In this document: one piece after another, positions 35,225 to 46,430 of the stretch
How the letters are laid out: each line of letters begins with the position of its first letter
Numbering within the stretch: position 1 is the first letter of the stretch
From: Episyrphus balteatus
Taxonomy: Eukaryota > Arthropoda > Insecta > Diptera > Syrphidae
DNA length: 64,000 nt
NCBI RefSeq assembly: GCF_945859705.1
Contig: NC_079138.1
Coordinates: 6,262,001 to 6,326,000, forward strand
Reading direction: 5' to 3'
Notes under the pieces: model-generated
What the model saw: the letters and a program-made list of their open reading frames with translations, nothing else
What the model was told of the DNA's origin: nothing
The model's database searches: none
Position numbers and translations under genes: made by a program

Positions 35225-35884
35225 TAATATTAAAAAATTTTAAAAAATTCAATTTTTTTTACGTTACTAAAGACTGACAATGATTTTTTTTTTACAAATG
35301 TTGTTTTAATGTGGCAAACAATAGTTCTTTTAGAATTGCAAAAAATTATAACATTCGTAGGGAAATTTTGTATGAACGAAAAAAAACTAAAACATACAAA
35401 ACTATCTCAAAAGTTTAGCCGAGCTAAAATATATTTCAGCAGAGTTTTGCGCAGATTCAGTTAAAAAATTTCACATTCGTTTCCAGCTGTTCATTTTTTA
35501 TCTGTAACAATTAAGTGTACGAAAAATAAGTCAGGAAGAACGGAGAAAAAAATGCAGAAGAAGAAAGAAATCATTTTTATTTTTTAAAAACTTTTTTAAT
35601 TTACATATGAAGCATAATAAGCGTCCGTTGATAAGTTTTAATTTTGATATATTTTTTCATTTCAGCCTAATTGACACACACCCTTAGTTCGATTTTATAA
35701 TTGTAAAATAAAAATATCCTATCAGCGCAGAAACAAATGGGGTTTTTTTTATATGGCACAGGATTTTTTTTTATTGATGAAGAACACTGGCTGAAATATT
35801 CCTTTATTCGGTTTTCAATTTCATTTTGGAAAAAGTGAAGCATTAACGAAAATAATGGAAGAAATATATCTGGCGGAATATAAT

Positions 35885-36196
35885 CAGCCCTATCGTGAGT
35901 TTCACGTGGAATGTTTTCCGTCCGGAATATTTTGTTCGCCCGGAATTTTAAAAGTTATCATGAGTTTCACCCGAAGGGAATTTACATTTTCCGCTAAACT
36001 AGTTTCTTTCTCGGCTCCAAAACTTAAGTGAGAGAAGAACTGTCGAATACCTCGCAAATTACCTAAAAAAAAAGTTGACAATACAGGGAGATGTCCGAAC
36101 GTGAAAAACTTTTTGCCTGCAACTTACAGTAGGGGAAAAGTGAAATTGAATTTTTCCGGGTGGAATCTTGTTCACGTGAAACTCACAATAGGGCTG
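35885..36196. mobile_element. 312-bp hAT MITE
   Basis: Ends CAGCCCTATCGTGAGTTTCA and, on the complement, CAGCCCTATTGTGAGTTTCA are flanked by an exact 8-bp duplication AATATAAT (35877-35884, 36197-36204). CCGGAAT/ATTCCGG motifs recur inside. No transposase. Confidence 0.9.
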
Positions 36197-37113
36197 AATA
36201 TAATAGAAAATATATGTTTTGTTTTTGATTTTGTTTATATTAAAAGAGTTTGAATGAAACACTTTTTGCGTTTTTCTATTTTCAAACAAAATTTTTAAAT
36301 GTCAAACTTCAAATTTAAAAGTGTGTGTACAAGTCCGTGAGCAAATCGGTATAAATCTGACTAAAAATGTGGAGTAAATCCGGAGTACTCCGTAGTACTA
36401 AAATTACTCCGGAGTAATTTTTTGTTTACACTTTTGTGGTGTCAAGGAACATAAAACCTTGGAAAGTGCATAAATATATACTAAAAGGATAATCTCATTG
36501 GAGTGAAGGGAAACGACATAATTTTCCCAAGCTGCAGTATTTCTAGTCCGTAGATTTATCTTCGGATTAGTTTAATATATTTTTGTTTTTTGAATCATTA
36601 CTATGATGTTTGATTGATATCTCAAGTTTAAATTATTTTAAATGCATAACTTAACATATGGTTCCTACAAAGTACAAAAAAGCATACATAGCTTTATCCT
36701 TTAAGACATTAAATTCTCAGAAGTATCAACCTAATAACAAAAACAAAAAACAAATAAAACAGCAGGAATTTTAGGTCATTCAAAAATAGTTTTTTATTTT
36801 TATACCCGAATTACATTGCACAAAACAAAAAAAAAAAAATATTTTGTGGAAAAATAGAAAATGTAAGCAAGATGTAAAAATATTCTCAGCAACTTCTTGT
36901 CACTATTTGCTGATGAATGCATTAGATAACCAAAGGCATACGGAATTATTTGATTTGCTATTATGCACAGTGCTGATGTAAAAAAAGATTAAACGATATT
37001 TTTATTTTATTTTATTTAAGCTAAATTAACAGTTAATTGTCATTGTATTTGTTTTAAATATTAATTCTGATGGAAGCTTCTTAAATCAGGTTGTTCAAGT
37101 CCGGTTGTCATTA
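36197..37113. other. intergenic DNA, no gene recognised
   Basis: AT-rich. A short cluster of ACTCCGGAGTA-type palindromes lies at 36370-36420. Nothing coding is recognisable. Confidence 0.5.
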
Positions 37114-37181
37114 GGTGTGTTTTTTTATTACCACCGGGCTAAACTGGACAAAAAAAAACGCAACGGGGCTTAACCTAAATA

Positions 37182-38282
37182 GTCCAGTGGATTTATAATT
37201 TGACTCAGCAGTTTGTACCACCCCCAAATTTTTTTTGCTCATTCGATAGAACATTGGCTGAATATCATTACCCTGATTTTTCGCACTCGCGAAATTCACC
37301 TTTCGGCCGCCATCTTGGATTTTAGTTTTTGTTGAATATCTCGATTTCTATTTACATAAAACTTGTGTATACAAGAAACGTAGGCAATTAAATTTCGCGT
37401 CTTTTATGTTAAGAACACTTTTTCGATATTCTGAATATTAAAAAAGTTATAAGCCAAAACAGTAAAAACAAGCCGAAAAAAATGTCAATTTTAAAGTTTT
37501 GAGCACTTTTTATTAAAATTATGAAAAAACCTTCCGAGATAAGATTATTCACCTTAAAATTCTCTACAACTCCGCTATACAACTTTTTTTTCTATCGCTA
37601 TAAACACAAAAGTTATTAATACTTTTTTTTGTTAAAAATGCTCTTTTTTGTTTGTATTTTTTATCTTTACTTTTTTCTTAATTTTTTTTACCAAATATTG
37701 AATTTTAAATGATTAGTGAGTATTTTATAGCTTTATATTACAAAAGAAAATTCAGGACCTGCAATTTTTTTATTTTTTAAGTCTCTTCATTTCGTAAAAA
37801 AGGGGTATTAAAAAAAAAGTATTAATAACTTTTGTATTTATAGCGATAGAAAAAGAAGTTGTATAGCAGAGTTGTAGAGAATTTTAAGGCGAATAATCTT
37901 TTCTCGATATGTGTTTTCATAATTTATTTTGATAAAAAGTGCTCAAATCTTTAAAATTTTCATTTTTTTCTTTTTTTTTTTTTACTTTTTTGGCTTGTAA
38001 CTTTTTTAATATTCAGAATATCGAAAAAGTGTTTTTAACATAAAAGACGCGAAATTTAATTGCCTACGTTTCTTGTATACACAACTTTTATGTAGGATAA
38101 ATAGAAATCGATATATTCAACAAAAACTAAAATCCAAGATGGCGGCCGAAAGGTGAAGTTCGCGAGTGCGAAAAATCAGGGTAATGATATTCAGCCAATG
38201 CTCTATCGAATGAGCAAAACAAATTTGGTGGTGGTACAAACTGCTGGGTCGCCCACATATGAACATCATAAATGCACTGGAC
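37182..38282. mobile_element. long-TIR foldback MITE, GTCCAG family (copy 2)
   Basis: GTCCAGTGGATTTATAATTT at 37182 mirrors TAAATGCACTGGAC ending at 38282, flanked by TA (37180-37181, 38283-38284). The arms share the Copy 1 sequence (5617-6154), including CATTACCCTGATTTTTCGCA. Its interior is longer and contains a second level of inverted repeats. The open frame 38127-38333 (-) is the arm. Confidence 0.85.
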
Positions 38283-38304
38283 TAAAAATCTTGGCAGGAC
38301 TATA

Positions 38305-39077
38305 CAGGGTGTCCCGTAATGAGATAGGAACATTTTTGGAGATGATTCTTGGGTATAAATATTCTAAGAAAAAAATTATTCTACAGTAAATCTCTATCTG
38401 CAAATTTGATAGCCTTAAGCGATGATTTAAGAATGTCTTTACTCTTGTTCATGTTAATATCTCCGTTATGATTGAAACTTCAGTAATGTTTTGATTTTTA
38501 GACGAACTGCTATTCTTTATTACTGCATTTAAAAAATGTTAATATCTTTTTTTAATTGCTCAGATATTAATTTTTGAAGGGAATTATTTTTTTCTTACTC
38601 ATGATAATTTAAAAAAATAAAATCTAACAGTTTTCTGGCAAACTTGTAAATGAGTTTTTTGCTCATTATTGTCTTATTAATAAGAATAAATTTATAAAAC
38701 AATATATTTATTATGCATTTATCGAAGAAAATCGGCCCCAAAGTCAAAAATTATCATGAGTAAGAAAAAAAAAATAATTCCCTTTAAAAATTAATATCTT
38801 AGCAATAAAAAAGATATTAACATTTTTTAAATGCAGTGACAAAAAAAAGTAGTTGTTCTTCTAAAAATCAAGACATTACTAAAGTTTCTATCATAAGTAT
38901 TAACGGAGATATTAACATTAACATGAATAAAAGACATACCAATGTAAGCGTTTTCTTAAATCATCGCTAAAGGCTATCAAATTTGCAGATAGAGAGTTAC
39001 TGAAGAACAATTTTTTGCTTTGAATATACTCAAGAATCATCCCCTAAAATGTTCTTATCTCATTACGGGACACCCTG
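38305..39077. mobile_element. mariner-type foldback MITE, CAGGGTGTCCC ends
   Basis: CAGGGTGTCCCGTAATGAGA at 38305 is repeated as its complement ending at 39077, within a TATA...TATA context (TA duplication). The arms stay alignable for several hundred bases, almost to the middle (for example GATAGCCTTAAGCGATGATTT). CAGGGTGTCCC ends are common for mariner-like elements. Confidence 0.83.
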
Positions 39078-39180
39078 TATATTGAAACAGCACTCACAAC
39101 GAAAATTTAGAGTTGTCATATTTTTCGCTTGCGGTTTTTTCTTTTCTTTTTCATGTATGTTTTTTAAGTTAAAGATACTT

Positions 39181-41548
39181 CTTTTCCGGCGTTTGTACTG
39201 ACCGAAAATTTATTTTTCCACAAGTTTGTCAAAGGGATTAACTTGGGATCTTAGCGCCATCTAGTTCCCAGAGTAATTGTAAAATTGTTTTTTTTTTTTT
39301 GTATGGTGTGAACCTTCTAAGTAACTTGTTTTGTTTTTTTTTTTCTTTTTAGCAAAATATAATAAATATGAACACCTTATCGAAAAATACAGTTCTTAAT
39401 GAAAAAATTCCATTCATCAATACCTAAACGCGTGTCCATTCAACGCTGCATAAGTCATTTGCATAAGGTTTTTACGTTCACATGGATTTTTAGATATAAA
39501 TAGTAATGCGTGTATGAATATTGCTGTATCTGTACGTACGTAGAGTTTAAAACAAATCAAAATGCCAAAAATCGTTCAAAAGTTATTATTTTTTTAACCG
39601 GAAATTCGGGGCGCGAATCTAGCATTTACCACTTTATGGATATATTTCAAGGCTATTGGCTCTTGCGAGGAATTGACAAAGTCTTCAAGAGTAGGTATCA
39701 TTACCTTAACCGTTTGGAATGGGACAAATATAAATAATAATTATTATTAAAACAGGCCCCTTACGTTCTATTTGGGAAAACAAAAACAAATAGCAGGTGC
39801 AAAGTTATTATAGGTCTTGGTTATTCTTTAATCCTCAAACATAGTTGCTTTACAATGTATAAAGAAGCATCGCTCATCTTAAAAAAAAAAAAAAAAAAAA
39901 AAAACAAAATTATATGCACAGCACTGTGAATCAACAAAAATAATCAAAAGGTAAAAATGAACGAAAAAAGTATTAAGTCTAAATTTAAATTTATTTGGCC
40001 CCTTTTTTGTTGTTGCGTATAATTGTTTGTTGCTCTTAAAAGAATAAGAATGTTGTCGCTTTTTCTCACAGGGCGCACAATATTGTGCATACCTTTATAT
40101 GCGCTATTTTCATCTTCAAAATATGATTTGAAAATAAACACGCACTAGCCAAGAGAGTGCATGATGTAGGTAACCCATAACATTAAACAAAAAAAAAAAA
40201 AACTCCAATCGCTTCAAAGTGGTAAGCAGAAAATAATGTAGATGGAATTTTCTGCAAAACGATCATATCTTCTTTTTTTTATATAAAGATATGTACCTAT
40301 CTACAAAGAAGTTAGTAGTTGTATGTAAAAAGATACAAAGACTCCTTGCACGGTTGAGTGTTTATTTATTATGATTTTTTTTCGTGTTACCTCAATTAGA
40401 TCAATGCACAAGAGCTTCAAAATGAAGACAGCTCGAAAGATGTGCAAAAGATCTTTTGAAAAAAATATTTCAATACTCACCAATATAACTGTTTATTTTT
40501 TTTTTTATTCTCGAGAAGTTGGCTTATGGCAAGAAAAAGATATTAAAATCAAGCACTTTTGAGGATCGGCATTAAGAATTTCATAAAAACCTTCTCAGTA
40601 CACCACAACGAGTGCATAAAGTACAAAATAAATAGAAGAAGTGCAAAGTTCAAAAGACACATACACACAGCACACGCTTGCGAGTTTAGTCGAAATCGTA
40701 CCTAATCAGAGCCCTATTCGACACAGGTATTCTTTGATTGGAAATTAAGCACTAAATACCTATGTTCCTGTAAAACAAGATAAAAGATATTTTTCTACAT
40801 TAAGAAGCACAAATTTTAATTAAAAATAGAAAACAGCCGAAGACGAACGGGAGTATATAAAAAATTCGTCTTACGCTTATGGTTAACGATCTTAAACTAA
40901 AGCACATAAACTCAAAGAAGCAAAAAAAAAAAAAAAAAATACAAACGCCGGTGAATTAACTTCTTTAAAATTAAAGTTACTTTTGTGCGGCGCGGCGGCG
41001 GCGGCAACAGCTTATTGTGTGTATCACTCTCTAGTCAAGGCGATGAAAAAGCCACAAAAACCAAAGAGAGAATAATATAATTGAACAAGACCAAAATGTA
41101 AATGGCTAGTTAGTTAGTCCTGTGGTCTCGTCTTTTCTCGTCTGGTATCGTCTTTTGTGATATAGCTATTCCATCCCATCCCATTTCATCCTATCCTATC
41201 CCGGTCATCGACGACCATATTATTATAGACCATTTAAAGCAAACATTTTCGAGCCAACAACAATATCGATACCGCCAAAGCAGTTTAAATATCATGTTGT
41301 AGTTGTTAGCTATAAAAATAAAATACACGACTGGGTCGCATGTACCTGCTCAAATAAATGTTTAAATTTTTATATTTTGGTTGGAAAAATAATTTTTTTT
41401 TGTTTAAACTCTCTCGAAGTTTGAAGTAAATCAATCTTTATGTGTTTAGACTATAGCTTTTTATAAAGACAGATTGACCGACACACGAACAGAATAATTA
41501 TTTTAACCAACTTTTTTCGTATGCTTTATCATAGTTTTATCATGGTTG
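39181..41548. other. intergenic DNA, no gene recognised
   Basis: A block at 39180-39280 (GTTTGTCAAAGGGATTA) recurs near 50205. At 40850 TATATAAAA precedes a moderately complex stretch, and at 40985-41005 there is a GCGGCGGCGGCGGC-type patch. At 41165-41215 an imperfect ATCCC/ATCCT array occurs. These could mark a regulatory region, but no gene model is supported. Confidence 0.4.
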
Positions 41549-41793
41549 AAGGGGCGTACAAACCATTGGGGGTGCCATGGGGCGCCAAAGTATATTATCT
41601 TAAGACCTCAAAAATATTACTTGTATGATCAGCGACCAACTAATAATACAACTGGGGTAAAAAAAAAAAGTATGGCGTATACGTACTTTTTTTTATTTTT
41701 TCTTGCTCTCTTTATCAAAGGGGCACTAAATATCGAAGAGGCCCCAAAAATTAGTCTTGCTCCAGGGCCCCGGTTACTCAGCGCACGCCTGTG
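41549..41793 (-). mobile_element. 245-bp hAT MITE, CAGTGGCGTACG family (copy 2)
   Basis: An exact 8-bp duplication CATGGTTG borders it (41541-41548, 41794-41801). The ends are AAGGGGCGTAC on the left and CACAGGCGTGCG on the complement, degenerate versions of the ends at 48109 and 49525. The interior GCAAGACTAATTTTTGGGGCC matches that element. Confidence 0.85.
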
Positions 41794-42072
41794 CATGGTT
41801 GCCAATTTTCGATAGTTCAATATTTAAAAAAAATGCATTACTAAAATAAAAGATAAAATTCTTTTTAACAAAAACCGTGTTTTTTTTTGTCGAAATTTCA
41901 AACTGAGAATACGGTACTTCCCATACTGGTGGCTGGTCATGGGTAACAGATCGCCAAAGGTGTTTTTAGGTATTTCTGAAGTTTTTTAATGTAACATTGT
42001 GTAACTTGTAGTAAATGGATTGTTATGTGTGATATATCAAATGAAAGGTAATATTATCAGCAATAAAGTTAA

Positions 42073-42501
42073 CCCCTTGTAGCCCCATGTGACATTTCTG
42101 TAACAAACCAAAAATGATTGCGCAAAAGCTGTAGAAACTAAATTTTTATCACTCTGAAGCTTCTTACATAATCTTTAAGTATTGTTTTATCGAAATAGTA
42201 CGCCATATTTCTATTAAATGGCACCAATAGTTTTTAATTGGCAGTTAATGTTGAAAGTTGGGCTTTTTTGAAAATAAGCAAATTTGCGTAAATTGCCTAA
42301 ATAGTTTTTTTGTTTAAATTTTTGCATTTGTATATAAAAATAAATTATTTAAACTTATTTTTTTTTAATACCTTAAATATCGAAATAACTAAGTAAATAA
42401 CGAATTTATTGAATTTTAAAAAAATACGTGTTTTATTATAGTTAAAGGCCAGTCGATTGTCATTATTAATTTTAAAATTTACGATCTTGGGTTACAAGGG
42501 G
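42073..42501. mobile_element. piggyBac-like MITE with TTAA duplication
   Basis: CCCCTTGTAGCCC at 42073 and the complementary CCCCTTGTAACCC from 42501 are flanked by TTAA on both sides (42069-42072, 42502-42505). A TTAA target and CCC-starting ends are the piggyBac signature. At 429 bp it has no transposase frame. Confidence 0.75.
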
Positions 42502-42968
42502 TTAAGTAAAAAAAAAGATACAAATAAAAAACGGTTGAAAACGGTCAAAAAAACTTGTTACAAAAATATTTGTTTTTGCCGTTATTCAATCAAAAATCAT
42601 TTAAGAATACCAATTTTGTACACATCCATGCGCACAAGCATATATGTTCTATAAGTTTGAATGCTACAAAAAATTGCTAAAAATAAAAACCCACCCGAAA
42701 ATAGGTGATTTTCAAAAATTCATATTTCGAAACGCAGACTTAACAAAAAAATCCGTAACAGACCCCTTATCTTTGTTTTCATTATCTTTTGTAGGAAACC
42801 TGTAGGCTTAATCATCAACTTAGATTTAATTAATGTCAAAAGTCAAAGTAAAAAAAAAAATATGTTAAGGTAAAATTATGTATGTTGTATGTATGCTACT
42901 AAGGGTTTATAGGTCTAAACCGGGATTTTAAGGACCTTACAAATTCAAAAAAAAACATTGGTGTGCAA

Positions 42969-43030
42969 ACTTGGGCTCGAACCAGGTATGTCGAGTGCAC
43001 GGTGTCTCTACCCATCGCACTACGAGAGGC
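42969..43030 (-). other. tRNA-like relic (SINE head or tRNA pseudogene)
   Basis: On the minus strand, TAGTGCGATGGGTAGAG (A-box-like) is followed about 39 bases later by a B box GGTTCGAGCC within a short CTTGGGCTCGAACCAGG context. No paired acceptor stem is evident, so a functional tRNA is unlikely. Confidence 0.5.
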
Positions 43031-43227
43031 TTTGCGAAATTTAACTGGATTGGTTTGTACAGTAGGCCAAGACAAAATTTAAAACATCGAATCAATTTAA
43101 AGGGCAAACAACATCAAAACAAATTCAGGGACATACTCTTATTTAAGAGAAAAATTGAAATTCGAATTTTTACGGCAAAAATCAACATTTACAAGCAAAA
43201 TAAAAAATTAAAATTTTTTAAAAATAA

Positions 43228-44399
43228 CACTGGTCTGCAAGGAAATCATCCTTTAAATAAAACTATACTTTTCTAAAGGATTTTTGTATGCTGATTCCGA
43301 ATCCGAAGTCAAAATTGACCTAGCACGTCACGTTTTTAAAATATTCCCGTTAGAAAATCTCAAAAACCCATTTTTTTGCTGTTTTCGAAGAAATATTTTG
43401 GCATAATGTAATCTTTTTCAATTGAAATTGATACGGTTTATGAAAGAACTTATTTTTTTCTTTCAAATTCAATTTCAATCTTCTCAATATCTCTTTTCTT
43501 CTCCGAGATATCTTAATTTAAGTAAGTTTAGAAGGTTTGGCATATCTTACCATAAAGAAACTGATCTCTAAAAATTAATATATCTTTCTCCCTAGAACAA
43601 AAGTATACGTTTCTATTGGACTTTAGTGTGCTGATTTTGAATCCGAGCTCAAAATTTCGGCCAGCTCTGGTTTCTGAGATATAGTAGTTTTTTTGAGATT
43701 TTCTAAAAAAAAACTTGATTTTGTGATACTTTAATGCGAATATCTTAAAATCCTGACGTGATAGAATTTTTTTGACTTCGGATTCTAACTCAGCATATCA
43801 AAAACTATAAGAAAAGTGTACTATTGTTTCTAGGAGAAACAAATTTGAAGCTTTACAAGGCAGTTTATCGAATAGTTTATTAAAAATAACATATTTCTAA
43901 ATAGAAAAATAGTATATAAAATTACAAAACACGTAAAAATTTTGTTTAATGTTTTTTATTTTGGTTTTTTTTTACATATTTGACTTTTTAAATATAATGG
44001 GCATTGATATTTTACATTTTCCTTAATAAAGGTGCTTTTGTTCATGTAGGATTTACTAAAAAGTGAAGGATTTCGAAATGTCTGCTTTTATTGTCAATCA
44101 GTATTTTAAAAAATGAGTAAACATGAACGTAAAAGAACAATCGATAGGTCATATTATGAAGAATAAGTTCTCCAAATTTGAGCTCAATGCGACAAATAGT
44201 TTTAATTATATACAAGTTCAAATGAATCTAAAAGAGGGATTTTTTAGAAACTACTCACATTTTTCAAAAATCGTTTTTACAAAATGGTACCTGATAGAAT
44301 TTTTCTGATACCAGATTTAGATTCAGGAAAGTCTAATCTTTCATAATATCAAAAAATTATTTGAAGGAGAAAAAAAAAGTTAAATTTTGCAGACCAGTG
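43228..44399. mobile_element. PIF/Harbinger-like foldback, CACTGG family (copy 2)
   Basis: CACTGGTCTGCAA at 43228 mirrors TTGCAGACCAGTG ending at 44399, with TAA on both flanks (43225-43227, 44400-44402). It shares ACTTTTCT...AAGG...GTGCTGA and GAGATATC blocks with 34632-35224 but is twice as long. No coding content. Confidence 0.75.
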
Positions 44400-44403
44400 T
44401 AAT

Positions 44404-44530
44404 GGGCCATATTCATAGACGCTGTCTAAGTTGCCAACAAGAAAGACTGGAGTTTATCCTAATCAAATAACATTGGAAAAACCCCAGTCCAAAATAAACT
44501 GGGGTCTAAGAACGACTATGAATATGCCCC
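44404..44530. mobile_element. 127-bp MITE abutting the previous element
   Basis: Ends GGGCCATATTCATAGACG and, on the complement, GGGGCATATTCATAGTCG are flanked by AAT (44401-44403, 44531-44533). GGG ends and a 3-bp duplication suggest PIF/Harbinger. It inserted into, or beside, the TAA duplication of the element at 43228-44399. Confidence 0.75.
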
Positions 44531-46430
44531 AATGAATTTAAAACAGAATATTTTTTTAAATATTACACTTATTTTTTTAAAATTCAGAAATGAATTTTGA
44601 TATGTAATTTATATTTTTCTGGTTAAAATTCATTAAAAAAAACGAAAAATCGGAAACCGTAAATTTTCGTCCATGATGGTTTCGAAGATGTATTTATGTA
44701 TGTACGGGAATCGCCGCGTTCGTAGGGTATCAAGGGTATAAATACCTGTGAAAGAACCGAAAATCTTTCTCTTTGGTGTTTTTCATTCAAGAATAGAAGT
44801 TAATTCCGATTGCGAGAAAAATTAAAAGCTTAAGTTTTTTTACAAGCTTTTTTTTAAGTTCTTTTTTCATAAAAGTTTTTTTTTAAGTTTTTTTTTCTAT
44901 CGAAATCAATAAAAAAAAATAAAAATTAAATATTTTGTGCTAGTGAAATAAATTAAAAACGGTGAGATTTTAATATTTATTAAATTGGCCTTTTCCTTTT
45001 AACTAACTCCGTCGTATTTCACCAGGTGCTCCACATAGTTAAAAAAATTAGACAGAATAAAAAAATATAAATCCGACAACATTCAATTTTAATTTTATTT
45101 GTGATCAAGGTATTTTTTCAATTGATACTTGCTCTTTACGTGCGCCTATTTAAGAAAGACATTTTTGATATACTCAGGTGCTCCAAGGTGAAGAATCTCA
45201 AAAAAAAAAAAGAATTCAAAAACCGATTAAAGCCATCAATTTAAACAATCAGACTTTTTAAAATCTCAACAAAAATCTATATCTAGTGAGTGTATGCAAA
45301 GGTGCTTCTTGACGCGACGCCAACGACCCAGCCATACCACAACATTCCATACGCTTAAAGATCAAGCACACTTTAAAGCGCTATAGAAAAAAAAATTGCT
45401 CGCAAATACCATACCATAGACCTCGCCAGAGATCTTCATCGTGGTATTTTTTTTTTCAACTTCAAAAGAAGAGTTACCTAGAGAAAAATAATATACCAGA
45501 GAAAGAAAGATAATTATATTTCCAATCTAAAAAGTTCTTGCTAATTTTCTGTTCGACCAGTCGTTCTGGAGATATTGAGACTAATGCGTTTTTCAAAATG
45601 GCGGACGCCCCACAACACCAAACAATACGCAAACTGAGACTTATACTCAGGATGAACCGCTTTTCAATACTGCATCCAAACTTAGCTGACGTCACAACTT
45701 TTTACAGATTTTTCCCCATTGACTGAACTATGGGGTTTGAAATCAACCTGATGATTTTTCGTTTCGAATACTTTTTTGAATTTTTCGTTTTAAAAACCAT
45801 GGTTATGGTTTAGGTTAATATTTTTTTAAGGTGGATGTGGCTCGACACTAGGGCATTGGCGGTGACGAGGACGAAGCAATGAAAGAATAATTATTTGTTT
45901 TTTATTTGCGTTTATGTAATATTGAGGTCTTGGCAACCAGGTTGGTCGTATGGTCTTGCTTATAGAGTGTGATTGTGTGACAATAGGGTGGGATATCCAT
46001 TGAGCTCTGAGGGCATTATAGCTAGTTCTCCTTACACACACAAGGACACGAAAAGATCTTCAACTTCAGTGACAAGTCAGCTTAGCGAAATTTATGTACA
46101 TTTTAAAAACGGCATGAAAAACGTAACGGCCGTCCAAGTTTCCTAACCAAAAGAACCCCGAAAAAACTGACGAGCTATCCTTTGGCCATGCAAGCATGCC
46201 GCGTGTTAGTGAAACTGTACACCCATCCACTTTGATTCCCGGACAGTTTTAGAGTCCCTGTAAGCTTTAAACCCATCGAACGGAGTGGGCTAGATATTTT
46301 CAATTGTCTGCCCTTACTCGATCTCAGCTCGTGGTACCCGTTACACATTTGAATGGCATTTTTCAAATTGTCAAAAAAATTTCCCCTATTTATAATCACG
46401 ACTTTGTCAAAGGTCTGCCTCATGTTTTAT
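44531..46430. other. intergenic DNA with a possible promoter, no gene proven
   Basis: TATAAATA at 44737-44744, in a locally GC-richer setting (GAATCGCCGCGTTCG), could be a plus-strand core promoter. Downstream, AGGTGCTCCA occurs near 45026 and 45176, and a mixed-composition stretch at 45290-45720 follows, but no convincing exon. Minus-strand 45826-46041 has faint retroelement-like character (PRPQYYINANKKQIIILSLLR) that I could not confirm. Confidence 0.35.

Larger units (their letters stand above)
37114..39180. mobile_element. GGTGTG-family MITE (copy 2), split by two later insertions
   Basis: It starts GGTGTGTTTTTTTATTACCA after TA, as in the copy at 2044-2662. Removing the elements at 37182-38282 and 38305-39077, each with one TA, leaves GGGGCTTAACC...AAATCTTGGCAGG...GAAAATTTAGAG, collinear with copy 1 (CGGGGCTTCACC...AAATCTTGGTAGC...GAAAATTTAGAG). 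Similarity fades after about 39170, so the right end is missing or too diverged. Confidence 0.7.

Noticed and set aside
42969..43030. Functional tRNA gene
   Set aside because: Only internal promoter-like boxes are visible; acceptor and anticodon stems could not be paired.
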